Shown one piece after another: positions 1 through 10,960 of a stretch of DNA of 64,000 nt (positions within the stretch are counted from its first letter, which is position 1; every line of letters begins with the position of its first letter). The stretch is taken from NCBI GenBank assembly GCA_033060915.1, contig CM065388.1, forward strand, positions 36,783,501-36,847,500. The letters run 5' to 3'. Below the pieces are notes generated by a model. The model made no database searches. It was given only the letters and a program-made list of their open reading frames with translations, and was not told the DNA's origin. The translations under genes were made by a program, and so were the position numbers. The stretch comes from Euryodendron excelsum (Eukaryota > Streptophyta > Magnoliopsida > Ericales > Pentaphylacaceae).

Positions 1-590
1 ACAAGAAAAAAAAAAATTAGAGCTTGAATGGTTGAATGCTTCACCCATTTTTAATAAATAAGGATTTGAGGTATGAATAAACGTGTTGTGATGGAATATG
101 TGGAAAAAAAAGTTACTTGGAGTGGGTTTGGGACAGAGTATAATCTAGGTCACTCGACCTTGACCTCGACTCGGACCCTGGCCTTAGCCCTGACTATATT
201 ATGAAATCACTAAATACCTTTTTTTATATTTAATAATGTAAATCTTGGGTATAAATAAGTAAATGTAGGGTTTTGATGTTCTTATTTTTCGGATTTAGAC
301 TTTTTTTTTTTTTTATCAAATTTATAGTGTATTAGTGTTTATAGAATTTATATAATTTTATTTTTGACAAATTACTTTATTTTATATAGATTTTATATAA
401 ATTTAACGGGTTCGATCTTGAATAGCGATTAACATATGGGGGACGAAGACGGAGAGAGGAGATTTAATCTATCACAGGTTTGGAGTGAGATATGTATGGG
501 ATGAAAATTTTCTCTTAGAGGAGGTGTAAGTTCAACCTAACTCCTACCAAATCCAACCCATTCCCGTCACTATAACTAGTTGCTTTACAA
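1..590. repeat. Dispersed repeat, copy A (runs off left edge)
   Basis: This AT-rich stretch is matched, in the same orientation, by 21995-22616. Shared landmarks in order are a poly-A run followed by TTAGAGCTTGAATGG (TTAGTGCTTGAACGG in copy B), AATAAGGATTTGAGGTATGA, AAATGTAGGGTTTT, a poly-T run, and TTAGAGGAGG near the end. The copies differ by many substitutions and indels, and copy B holds extra bases near its start. No coding frame is convincing in either. It is probably part of an unclassified interspersed repeat; the true left end is outside the window. Confidence 0.7.
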
Positions 591-890
591 TACTTGTAAT
601 AATAAATATATAAAAGTATAACATAGAAATATGTATGGATGTGAAATGCATTAGGGTAAAATAAAGGTACCTCCCCTGAGGTTTCTAACAAAGACAAAAA
701 GTACCCTCAGTTTTTTGAAATGACACTGTCCTCCCTTATGATATCTCAAACCTCTATTTAATTATATTAATGAGGATTTCTAGTGTATGCAATATTTAAA
801 GTTAATTACTCTTTCTTCAAAGATGACCAATGAGAAGTTGTGTTGTAACTTGTGTTGGAGGTGTGAGACACATGAGATTATTTTCCATGT
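591..890. other. Non-coding stretch, no gene recognised
   Basis: I see no gene here. The segment from 666 (GGTACCTCCCCTGAGGTTT) looks like the end of some transposable element, and TCCCC at 672-676 matches the 5-bp duplication used by the gypsy element at 10961. Whether 677 is the true left end of the LTR-like sequence that follows cannot be settled by eye. Confidence 0.3.
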
Positions 891-2680
891 GTGTCTTCTT
901 AAAACACAAAACACACACACATACACATATACACAACTCTTACCAAACCGATTGAGAGAGGGAGAAAGAGAGAAAGAGAAGAAGGAAGGGGACATTGAGG
1001 GAAGAAGGGCTTGAAGGAGGAGATTAAAGCCATTGAAGACTTCACCAAGCTTAAAGAAGGTAAGGTTCCATTTCTCTCTTTACAATTATATATGTATATG
1101 TATCTATCTTGTGTGATTTTGTTGGGTATTTGTATATTTGCATCTTGGAGTGTTGTCATTGAGTTTGGGGGATCCCTTAGATCCCATTTGCATGATTTTG
1201 AGAGCTTGAAGTTTATTGTTGAAGATTGGGAGTGGTGGTTTGAAAAATTTTCAAATATGTAAAATGTTAGGGTTTTGATATCTTCTTTAGATTCCTTTGT
1301 TTTGATTGTTCTTTCTTTCCCATTTTGAGTTATTGTCATTCTTGTGGGCTAATCTTTGAGCCCTAAGAGTGTTGGGAAGGTTTGGTTGTGTTTGGAGGGG
1401 TTTTGGGTAAGTTTTGGTTTGAGAATTGTTGCTACGCAGAAGAGGGCGTTAGAATGCCCGAAAGGCCATTCAAACGGCCCGAGAGCAGAGTTTTCCATTT
1501 AGCCTGGTGTTTGAACTGTCCTTCCGGGCGTTTGAACTGCTCGAGAGGGTGTTTTTCCATTATTGCCTGGGGTTCGAACGACCATTTTGGGCGTTCAAAC
1601 GGCCCAATTGGGCATTTAAACCCTCTGTCGGTTTCTGCACTGTTTAGTAAAATAGGCATAACTTTCTCTACAAAACTTGGATTGATGCACTGTTTAAAGC
1701 ATTAGAAAGTAGACTCATAAGTCTTTTTATCCATATAAAGTTTGTTCTCTAATTCCTTATAGATTAAGAGTTATGAAAGTTTAAATTTGACCAAAAATTC
1801 ATGCCAACAACATTATTTTTCAAAATTTTAATCCACTTTCCGTGAGGCATAACTTCTTCACCCGAAATGTATTTTTGGCCCATAACCTATCAAAATAAAG
1901 GCCTTTAAGCCTATTTTCAAATGGAGCTAGCCTTGGGTGTGAACTCATCTTTGAGAGGTGGTTAGGACTCGATAAAGGAGTTGACATTCTGGCTTTCATG
2001 TTCAAACCTTAACCTCATGTTCTTATTTTACATCAGGGTTTTGTCCTACCTTGCTATTCCATTGTGAGAATGAGGAGTTGTTGAGTCGGGGTCGAGGGGT
2101 TTATGTGCTTAGTCTTGACTTATGTTTTATTGCTTTGTCTTGAACCTTGTATTAATGTTTCTATGCTTCTATATGCATTTTGTGTAGGAACACCTTGTTT
2201 TTCACCCATTCAATCGCAGAGAGGTGAGTAACAATATGCCATGAGTAAAACTTTAGTATTTTCTAATTTTTTTAAGGTCACCTCTATATCATGAATGTTT
2301 TCCATGCGTTTCAATGCATTAATGTTAAGTTCAATTACAAATGTCATATTTCAAATGCATGCAAGTTATATTTATGTTATGAATGAAAATCAAGGACTAG
2401 AATGTTTAAATGAAAGAGATGTTAAGTTTTCAATATATGGTGCCAACTCGGGTCTTCTTGTGGCAAGACTTTAATCTAGCCCGATAGTCCTACGATAGAG
2501 GACGGAAAATAAACTATCTATGTTGGGAGACGTCCCTGGCCTAAAGAGCCTTAGCGTGACCTATATGGTTACTATGGAGCCTAACTCATATGTCGAGTTG
2601 TAGCACATTTATGTTTGAACTGAGAACCATGATATGTTCACATGTTTTACGACAAGTATGAATTGCTATATCAAGAATAA
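890..2680 (+). repeat. LTR-like sequence, left arm (split by pararetrovirus)
   Basis: There is no coding capacity, but the organisation resembles a long Ty3/gypsy LTR. It has a purine-rich leader (950-1050), a splice-donor-like AAGGTAAG (1058), a cluster of short inverted GTTCGAAC-like motifs (1447-1625), and a long low-complexity tail. The right part appears to continue at about 10430-10955, which ends GGGTCATGACA, a typical LTR end. I infer a solo LTR interrupted by the viral insertion. Both outer limits are approximate. Confidence 0.4.
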
Positions 2681-2968
2681 TGTTATGTTGCTATATCAGA
2701 GTCATAGTGCTTATAAATAGTTTATTAGTTTAACTGTTTGTTCTACATTCAAGTATTTATTTTTTGGTTATATATCTGCTTATTTTCCTTTGCGTTGTCT
2801 AATGACAAACCTGTAAACCAACTTGTCACGTAGCCATTGTAAGTCCTAGAATTGAGGCAGTAGGCGTAAGTCATTGACCGGCTAGGGCAAGTCTTGTTCA
2901 TCCTATAGGATTTAATCTGATATATAATTTTGAATTAAATATTTAAATGTTAGATAATTAGTTTCCTA

Positions 2969-3840
2969 ATGAATCGTTTATCTAGAAATTCTATATCTCG
3001 TCAATCTCATAGTAGTAATGACTCGACTATTCTTAATCAAGAATAACAAAGTTTCCCTTCACCAAGTTGGACACCTCCTCGTGTCTCTGTTAATCAAGTT
3101 TACCAAATCAAACCTTTTGATTTTCTTTCCAATTATACTATCAAAACAGTTGAACAAACAATTCCTTTTATTGAAAAAACTGAACAAATTCAACTACTTA
3201 GCCAATCCACTATCAATAAATACAAACAGAAAAAATACAATTATTTACATTTATGATTAATACAAGTAGCTGTTGTTCCTTTAACTCGCCAAGGTCAAAA
3301 TACTACAATTCTTTTAACTTGACAAGATAAAAGACACAAAACATTCATCAATAGTACTTTAGGACTCATAGAAACAAGCCTTTACAGTGGACCAATCCAT
3401 TTTGATTGTTATCCAGGGTACGCTATTTGTCTTCAAGATACTGATATTCTCAAAGTCCTTATACTAAAAATAAAAACTTCTGGTTATGATTTAACACCAG
3501 GCAATATTCCCTTTTCAATAATTTATCGCATTCATCTCAAAGCCATGACAACACTTGTAGATCCACGATGTAGGATCACTAGTCCTAAAGGAGAAACCCT
3601 CCTTCTTTACACCAATAGTGATTCAAACATTAGTACTCCCAAAACCATACACTGGGAAGATGTCAACTCCCATTAGAATGGACATTAGATAATGAGGTTC
3701 CCTTTACAACAATTGAAAACAAAGATTTGGAATATATCCAAGAAAGTACTAATGGTAGTGTTCGTATTAAATTCACAAATACCACAACAGGGTCAACTCG
3801 ACCACGATTTTCAGATGTTGGTTCATCTGTAAGTACCCAA
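2969..3840 (+). pseudogene. Pararetroviral ORF1, movement-protein region (broken)
   Basis: This is the start of the viral polyprotein. From the ATG at 2969 the frame carries a 30K-superfamily movement protein. The recognisable core lies at about 3270-3650, with a short hydrophobic strand pattern around a DxR-type neighbourhood (VDPRC at about 3560). In exogenous relatives this protein enlarges plasmodesmata for cell-to-cell spread. Here the frame is interrupted by TAA (3044-3046) and two TGA codons (near 3254 and 3320), and the frame changes near 3675 and again in the poly-T run near 3870. ATG 2969 was chosen because it opens the frame that holds the domain; no earlier in-frame ATG is apparent. 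It is non-functional. Confidence 0.65.
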
Positions 3841-6170
3841 TTTCAGTCTTTTCCTCTTAGAAGTTCTTTTTTTTTCTGTTCCTTCTTCTTCAATATCTTT
3901 TAGATCTTCTATCTTACAATCTGTCACAACTTCTAATGTTGCACAACCTATTTATACACATGATGATTTTCTCCAATCTCCCACACTATCTCAAATGCTT
4001 CCAGATCCTCTTCTTGATCCCCAAATAAATATGATAGAACAAGAATTTATTTTTGACAAATCTATTCTGATTCGTAATTTTAATTCTCCCCAAAATACAC
4101 AGAAGAAGAATTGGTTTTTAGAAACTTTTGATGAAATTGCTCGCCTTCCTATACGTGAAGAATATTATCAGTTTGTTCAAAATCACAAAATCCATTTAAG
4201 TTTCTTTGACTGGTTTGAATATTATTCAAATTATTTTGACCAATTTAATGTTATTACCAATACTGAAAACCACTGGGTTACTTCAAACGATATTATTAAA
4301 CCTTCTATTCATCCCCCTCTAGAAGAAATTCATATTCAACACAGATCTAGTATTATTACTGCTTCCCCTATCAAACTTAAGCCTGATACTTCACCTTCTA
4401 ATGCCAAAGATATTTCTAATATTTTACAACAAAATAATTTTACAAATCAAACACTTAAAACTATAGGTGACCAATTAACTCATGTAGAAAACTGTATCAA
4501 CAAAGATCAAGTCACTACACTCACCACTACCGAAACCCCTCTATTTACACCACATGACGTCCCTTCACATCTTCAAAATGAATTAAGTGACCAAGACTTT
4601 TCTTCTCAAATTGATCACAAACTTGCACAACTAGATCATGTTCTTCATGTTGTTACTGCACCTGACACACCTCCATCTACTTCTAAAACTATTAATACTT
4701 TATCTCAACCAACTCTTTCTGAAGTTGAGGCTATTGAACAAACCATGGATGATTTCTAACCTTTAGAACTTAACGCTACTAATAAAAAACAAAAATGGAA
4801 ATATCAAAATCGCTATGAATCTAATAACACAAAAAATTATTATCCTCGTCCTACTCTTCCTGATATGCAATATGAAGAAAGGAATCAATTCACTCAAGCT
4901 GCTTATCATGGTGGCACCATTTATGAATGAAATTTTGATGGTATGACTGAATATCATATTCTTAACAAACTCCAAGAAATGACAATGGTTGCTTTAGCCT
5001 ACAAAACTAAGCAAAAATCTTCTGATTTTGCTGTTGCTCAAGCATTAGTTGCTGGTTTTACTGGTCATCTTAAAGGATGGTGGGATCATTTCCTCACCTC
5101 TATTGAACGTACTCAAATCCTTACTGCAATCAAAATTGATTCAAATGGTACACCCATCAAAATTGAAGATAATCAAACAATTGAAGATGCAGTTAGTACC
5201 CTTATCTTTTCCATTTCTAGGCACTTTTTAGGGCGTCCTTCCAAAGTCCAAGTTGTTACCTCTGAAATCCTCAATAATTTTCGATGTCCAAAACTTCAAG
5301 ATTTTCATTGGTATAAAGATGTTTTCTTAATCAAAGTTATGTTACGTGATGATTGCCGTTAAACACATTGGAAAGAAAAATTTTTAGATGGTCTACCCAA
5401 ACTATTTTCTCAAAAGGTCAAAGACAAACTCAAAGAAAATAACAATGGAGTTGTCCCTTATGAACAACTCACTTATGGTGATTTAATTAATGACATCCAA
5501 ACCTAAGGTCTTGAACTCTGTACCAACTTTAAACTTAACCAACAATTACAAAAGGATTTAGCCACTTCCAAACGTGAATTAGGCACATTTTGCCAACAAT
5601 TTGGTTTTGAAAACACCATACAAATCATACTCCCTTCACGACGCAAATCTCGCACTACTTCTGCACGTAGATTCTTTCGAAAACCAAAACCAAGTTCCAA
5701 TATTTTTTACCAAAAACCCCATACACAACCTCCTATCAAAACTTCTCATTCTAAACCTAAACATGTTTCTAAACACACAAGAAAAGTTCCCACATGTTAT
5801 AAATGTGGTAAAATTGGTCATTATAAAAATCAATGTCGCATGAATCAAAAAATTAATTCTTTAGATATTGATGAAACACTTAAACAACAACTTATACATT
5901 TATTCTTAAATTCTGATGCTTCTGATAATCCTCTACTCTCTAATGATGAATTACAAATAGATGAAATTGTATCCCAATCTTTTTCTGGAGATGAATCTCA
6001 TACTTCTTCTTCTCCTCCTAAACCTGACCAAATTATAAAAACAAATTGTCAATGTCCAACCACGCATACTATTAATGTTATTACAAAAGAACAATAATTA
6101 CTTCTTGATGTTATTGATAAAATTTCTGATCCTCAAGTTAAAAAAGATTATTTACTTCAACTTAAATAGA
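3841..6170 (+). pseudogene. Pararetroviral ORF1, coat-protein and zinc-knuckle region (broken)
   Basis: The second part of the viral polyprotein begins with a Ser/Thr/Pro-rich linker (about 3880-4760), the longest open piece being 3995-4759. A capsid-like region (4943-5360 and on to about 5500) follows, then a basic stretch and a perfect CCHC knuckle (C-x2-C-x4-H-x4-C) at 5795-5836, followed by an acidic tail to 6095. The knuckle is the nucleic-acid-binding signature of caulimovirid capsid proteins. Stops interrupt the frame at 4757, near 4927, 5360, near 5503, 6095 and near 6167, all in the same frame, and the frame then changes near 6170. It is clearly a dead copy. Confidence 0.65.
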
Positions 6171-8400
6171 GTGAAAACTACCCAAGATATTTCATTACTA
6201 AATAACCCTTATGATCTTAATGATATTCTCAAAAGATTTGATCAAACTTCTAAGTCTTCCCCTATAACTATTCAAGATTTACAAACTGAAATAAACTCTG
6301 TCAAAAAAGAATTACGTGATTTAAAACTTGAACATAATATTTCTAAAATTGATCTTGATAATCTTAAGAATCAAGTATTATTACTTCAACATTCTTCCTC
6401 TTCTTCTAGCCAACCTATTGTCCCAAATTCTACAGATATTTTCTTACTTTCCCAAATCTCTTATAAAAAATGGAATGTCAAAATTACTATTGTCGTCAAT
6501 CAAGAATTTCGATTTGACACTATTGCCCTTTTTGACTCTGGTGCCGATCTTAATTGTATTCAAGAAGGTTTAATCCCAACTAAATATTTTGAAAACACAC
6601 GTGAACATCTCTCTACTGCTGGTGGAACTCCACTCCAAATACAATATAAACTTTCTAATGCTCATATTTGCAATAATAATGTGTGCATCAAAACTCCTTT
6701 TGTTCTTGTCAAAAACCTTTCCAGAGAAGTCATATTAGGAACTCCTTTCCTTAGTCTTCTCCAACCCTTTCAAGTTACTACTAAAGGTATCACTACTACT
6801 CTTAATAATAATCAAATTATTTTCCCCTTTGTTTGTCCTCCTCGTACAAAAGATCTCAATACTTTAAAAAATTTTGCTATTTCCCATAATACTTTCAATC
6901 TTATCCTTCGAAAAGAAAAACACTTATTATTTTTAAAAGAGGAAAAAATTAATACTCAAATTGAACGTAGCTTACAAAATGGTACTTTGCAATTAGCCAT
7001 AGGTAAATTTTTAAAAAAATTATAACAGGAAGTTTGTTCTGATATACCCAATGCTTTCTGGTCTAGGCACAAACATATTGTTAGTTTACCTTATGCTTCT
7101 GAATTTTCTGACTTCAAAATTCCTACCAAAGCTCGTCCAATCCAAATGAACCATGAACTTTTTGAATATTGCAAAAAAGAAATTCAGGATATACTTGATA
7201 AAAATTAATTCGTCCTAATAGATCTCCATAGAGTTGTGCTGCCTTTTATGTTTATAAAAATGCTGAGATTGAAGGAGGTGCTCCCCGTCTAGTAATCAAT
7301 TATAAGCCTCTCAATGATGCCCTCCAATAGATTTGGTATCCTATTCCCAATAAAAAAGATCTTCTTCAACGTCTCTATCATGCAAAAATCTTTTCAAAAT
7401 TTGATATAAAATCTGGCTTTTGGCAAATCCAATTAGCTGAACAAGATCGATATAAAACTGCATTTACTTTACCTTTTGGACATTATGAATGGAATGTAAT
7501 GCCATTTGGTTTAAAAAATGCTCCTTCTAAATTTCAAAAAATTATGAATGATATTTTCAATCCCCATTCTCAATTCACAATTGTTTATATTGATGATGTT
7601 TTAATTTTTTCTAATTCTATTATTCAACACTGGACACATCTTGAACAAATTTTCAATATTGTTAAACATACTGGTTTAGTCCTTTCTACAAAGAAAATTA
7701 GTTTATTCCAAACTCGTGTCAGGTTCTTAGGTTATTATATTTATCAAGGTACAATTACCCCTATTGAACGATCTATTCAAATTGCTAATAAATTTCCTGA
7801 TATAATCAAAGATAAAAATCAATTATAACGTTTCTTAGATAGTCTTAATTATGTTTCTGAATTTTATCCCAATTTAAGTCAAATAGCTGCCCCTTTAAGA
7901 CAACGTCTCAAGAAGGACCCTCCTATCTGGTCTAATGAGCACACAAAAATTATCCAAACTCTTAAACAATATGTTCAGACCCTTCCCTGTCTAAACTTAG
8001 CCAACTCTAATGCTCTCAAAATAGTTAAAACAGATGCCTCTGACATAGATTATGGAGGTATCCTCAAACAAGTTCTCAGTAATAAAGAAAAACTGGTTAG
8101 GTTTACCTCCGGTACTTGGAACCCTACCCAAAAGAATTATAGTACCATCAAAAAGAAAATTTTAGCTATTGTTCTATGCATTTCCAAATTTCAAAGTGAT
8201 TTATTAAATCAAGAATTTTTACTTCGTATTGATTGTCAAGCAGCAAAAAATATTATTTTTAAAGATGTATAAAATATAGCTTCTAAACAAATTTTTGCTA
8301 GGTGGCAAGCTATTCTTTCTGTTTTTATTTTAAAATTTCTTATATTAAAGGTACTAATAATTCAATTCCATATTTTCTTACTCGAGAATTCTTACAGGGA
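6171..8400 (+). pseudogene. Pararetroviral ORF1, protease-RT-RNase H region (broken)
   Basis: The replication part of ORF1. The aspartic protease active-site triad reads DSGAD near 6534. Reverse transcriptase follows, with FDIKSGFWQI (about 7399), MPFGLKNAP (7499) and the catalytic YIDD box (near 7590). RNase H runs from about 8030 (TDASD) to about 8270. These enzymes copy the pregenomic RNA into DNA in exogenous relatives. The frame stops at 7023-7025, changes near 7205, and has further stops near 7231, 7328, 7826 and 8270. No integrase follows, as expected for a pararetrovirus. The order PR-RT-RH with no IN, directly after a CCHC capsid, is the main evidence for Caulimoviridae. Confidence 0.75.
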
Positions 8401-8410
8401 GATTCCAATC

Positions 8411-9697
8411 ATGCCTCCTAAATCATCCCATGATCCAAGCAAAGTCCCGGCTAAAACTCAATCCCAAACCAAAGCTGCTTATGCAATGAAACCAATTCCC
8501 CTCAAAGCACTTACACCAAGTGATTGGTATAACCAAACCCTTATTGAACAATCCCAACAACTTTTCCAAACCTATGCTCAAACTACCAAAGGATCTCAAC
8601 TGCAAGCGCCAACTTCTTCTCGACAAGTGGCAGTTTCTCATTCCTTTCCTTCTCCAGTGGTGGCCACTAACCCCACTTTCAAATCAAAATACTTTCTTAA
8701 AACAAAATGCGAACAATCTATTGTTCTTTTGGAAAAACAAACATGGTCTGAGGATCCATTTGAAATTCCTCCTAGAGTGTTCCCTCCAAACACACATTTT
8801 CTTCAAATCTCTCCCATTCATACCCAACAATTCTATGAATATATTCTCATAGAAACTGATTCAATTACCCTCAAACACCATCTCACTCCTGATCAAAACC
8901 AAATTGCTTACTTTACTGTTTATATTAACAAAATCCTTACTCCCGAACAATGGGGACCTCATCCTTTCCAATCTCGACAATTTTCTGAAATCTTTAATCC
9001 TTCTACCTTCAATTATTACGATTACCAACAAGCTTGGTTCAACACTTTCTTCTTCCAAAACCATAAATTTAGTCATTCCTGGATGTTTACGTTTCAAAAA
9101 GATTTCCCTTTAAATTTTCCTAATTGGTTCTTTTCTTGGTGGACTCATTTTGGTGCAATTATTCAAATCTTTCCTCCCTCCATCAATGAAGTCTTCCTTA
9201 TTTACCAAGACAAATTCAAACCTGATAGATTTCTTTTCAAATTTCCTTGTGTTTTACCTTTCATGACCCAATTCTCTATTCCATGGATTTGTGCTTGGAA
9301 TTATACTATTATTTCGCACAATTCCTTTTCTTACCTTGCCCATAGCTTTCAAGTTAAATGGTGGGATAAATGGAATCCCCAATTTTGCACCCCACAAGCA
9401 GTTCATCAATTTTTTCAAAAACATCCTGCAATTTCTATTACTACGAACCCTCAGTTTCTCCTTAACCGAAGCCAAATTATTCCTCAATTAGCAGTGGCCA
9501 AATCAAAGAAAAAACTTCGTCAACAACTACTAGAAACCCTATCATCTCTCTCAGATAGTGATGATGAGGCTTCTCCAGCAAATCTAGATCAAGATTCTCA
9601 AATCTCTTCCACAGATTTTGCACAGGATAACGAAGATGACTGTTACGGTGTCTTCACTCCAGTACAAACAAGGTCCAAAAGCAAGCAAACACGCTAG
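8411..9697 (+). CDS. Intact second ORF of the pararetrovirus, function unknown
   Basis: An uninterrupted 428-codon frame starts about 10 bases after the RNase H region ends, so placement and size (about 50 kDa) fit ORF2 of florendoviruses, for which I know no assigned function. The protein is rich in aromatic residues, with a Trp/Phe-dense core (residues 150-290). It has a short basic stretch near residue 365 (KSKKKLR) and an acidic Ser/Asp-rich C-terminus (residues 375-415). I see no transmembrane segment, zinc motif or protease motif. It is strikingly better preserved than ORF1. Alternative start codons downstream exist, but the first ATG gives the best spacing to ORF1. It could be expressed only if a promoter reads through; that is unknown. 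Confidence 0.6.
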   Translation: MPPKSSHDPSKVPAKTQSQTKAAYAMKPIPLKALTPSDWYNQTLIEQSQQLFQTYAQTTKGSQLQAPTSSRQVAVSHSFPSPVVATNPTFKSKYFLKTKCEQSIVLLEKQTWSEDPFEIPPRVFPPNTHFLQISPIHTQQFYEYILIETDSITLKHHLTPDQNQIAYFTVYINKILTPEQWGPHPFQSRQFSEIFNPSTFNYYDYQQAWFNTFFFQNHKFSHSWMFTFQKDFPLNFPNWFFSWWTHFGAIIQIFPPSINEVFLIYQDKFKPDRFLFKFPCVLPFMTQFSIPWICAWNYTIISHNSFSYLAHSFQVKWWDKWNPQFCTPQAVHQFFQKHPAISITTNPQFLLNRSQIIPQLAVAKSKKKLRQQLLETLSSLSDSDDEASPANLDQDSQISSTDFAQDNEDDCYGVFTPVQTRSKSKQTR

Positions 9698-10090
9698 TGA
9701 CAGAGCTATCAACTTTCGGTGGCAACTCCATCAACTTTCGGCCACAAAGACAATTTTCATAAAAAGACGAAAGTGCTACAGTATTTTCACAAAAGATGAA
9801 AGTGCTACAGTAATTTCACAAAGTGCTATAGTAAAATTGACTTTTTTACTATTCACAATTGACTTTTTACTATTCTGCAAAAAACAAATCGACTGTCGGT
9901 GGAGCTACAGTAACAAGACATGTGAAGCAACAATACCAAGTTTTCTCTATTTATACCCTGTCTCTCCATGTTTTGAGACAGGCCAAGTTCGAGTCCAACC
10001 TCTCTCTCTCTCTCTCTCTCTAGAATTCCTCTGTAATCAAACTCTGAAGTTCAAGTATCAGAGATTTCCAGATACTACCTGGTAATCTTC
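9698..10090 (+). promoter_or_regulatory. Pararetroviral intergenic region with candidate TATA promoter
   Basis: Non-coding sequence follows ORF2. It contains near-repeated strings (AAAGTGCTACAGT twice and AAAGTGCTATAGT, 9767-9835) and a TATA-box candidate TATTTATA at about 9948-9955. Downstream come a CT-dinucleotide run (10001-10022) and a leader. In caulimovirids the pregenomic RNA promoter sits between the last ORF and the leader, so this is the expected position. The repeated GTGCTACAGT motif could be an enhancer element; that is inference. Confidence 0.45.
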
Positions 10091-10429
10091 AAATGTTTAT
10101 GTAATTTGTTTATGTAATTTTCAAATTTCAATTTCAAGATTCAATGCTGCAAACTTTAGTATTAATAATTATTTGCTTGTTCATTATTTTCTTTTATTCT
10201 ATGCTTATACTGCCTTATTGGCTGGTTTTAATTGCTTTCATTATCTATTATCTGTTATAAGCTGCAAACAACGTCTGGTTGACCCTCTGGGCATACCTAT
10301 AAATCGTTGAGGCTTACTACCACAACTGGTTCTTCTTCTTCTACTTCTTAATTACTTTGATCTATTCCAATTATCTGGTTCGTTCCAGTTATCTGGTCAT
10401 TTTTCAGTTATCTGGTATTTATGCATAAG
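10091..10429. other. Viral leader or junction sequence, no gene
   Basis: AT-rich sequence with three close copies of a TTATCTGGT motif (near 10372, 10390 and 10408). No coding frame was recognised. It lies between the viral promoter and the resumption of LTR-like sequence; the exact junction could not be placed. Confidence 0.3.
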
Positions 10430-10955
10430 GAAACGAGCTTTTGAACGTTAAAGCATAAGCTTGGAACTCGTAGGTAACGTAAACATCATACTTGTACATT
10501 GGATATAATTGCTAGTCCATGATATTTTCTCGCTCATGCATCATTGTTATTCAGTAAGTATTAGCTTACATTTTTTCGAATGATTTTCAGGTAGCCAATC
10601 CGGGAGGCCCTAGAGCGAGGCCATATATGGATTTGGAGCTACGTCCCACGGGCCTATGTTTTGTATAATGTTTAAGGGCTGGACCCAATGTTTTGTAATG
10701 ATATATTGCTATAACTTTGGTGGACTTTGAATTTGGTCCTTATGTATGTTATGTTTGGGATTAGGCACAGCTGCACCATATATCACACGGATTATGTTTT
10801 CAAGTTATCAAAAATTCTATTTTCCACAATTATGCATCATTCTAAATGATTATGCACAGGTGATCGACCAATTTATGTAATGCGGCCTTGGGTAGCCTTG
10901 CTATTGGCCGGTCATGTACCCTAAATCCATATAAGCCGGGTTATGGGTCATGACA
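10430..10955 (+). repeat. LTR-like sequence, right arm
   Basis: Non-coding sequence with a splice-acceptor-like TTTTCAGGTAGCC (10589), GGGCTGGACCC, GGCACAGCTGCACC, and the final GCCGGGTTATGGGTCATGACA. Such an ending is typical of long Ty3/gypsy LTRs. It stops exactly at TCCCC (10956-10960), which is also the target duplication of the next element. I infer it is the 3' part of the LTR whose 5' part is at about 890-2680. Confidence 0.4.
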
Positions 10956-10960
10956 TCCCC

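Larger units (their letters stand above)
2690..10090 (+). mobile_element. Endogenous pararetrovirus (caulimovirid, florendovirus-like), decayed
   Basis: The domain order on the plus strand is a 30K-type movement protein, coat region, CCHC knuckle, aspartic protease, reverse transcriptase, RNase H, then a separate second ORF and a TATA-containing non-coding region. There is no integrase and no LTRs, which separates it from the Ty3/gypsy elements around it and fits Caulimoviridae. A long ORF1 plus an unrelated second ORF of about 50 kDa fits the genus Florendovirus better than Petuvirus (single ORF). ORF1 carries more than ten in-frame stops and at least four frame changes, so the copy cannot express a complete polyprotein. 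Limits are approximate: the left is set at a degraded tRNA-Met primer-site-like string (2692-2708), the right just past the promoter. Confidence 0.75.

Noticed and set aside
899..1339. 146-codon minus-strand open frame
   Set aside because: Low-complexity translation of the purine-rich leader and AC repeat. No motif, and the region has LTR-like organisation on the plus strand.
9618..10085. 155-codon plus-strand open frame overlapping the end of viral ORF2
   Set aside because: It spans the viral promoter and CT repeat, with biased, low-complexity composition and no motif. Non-coding is the better reading.
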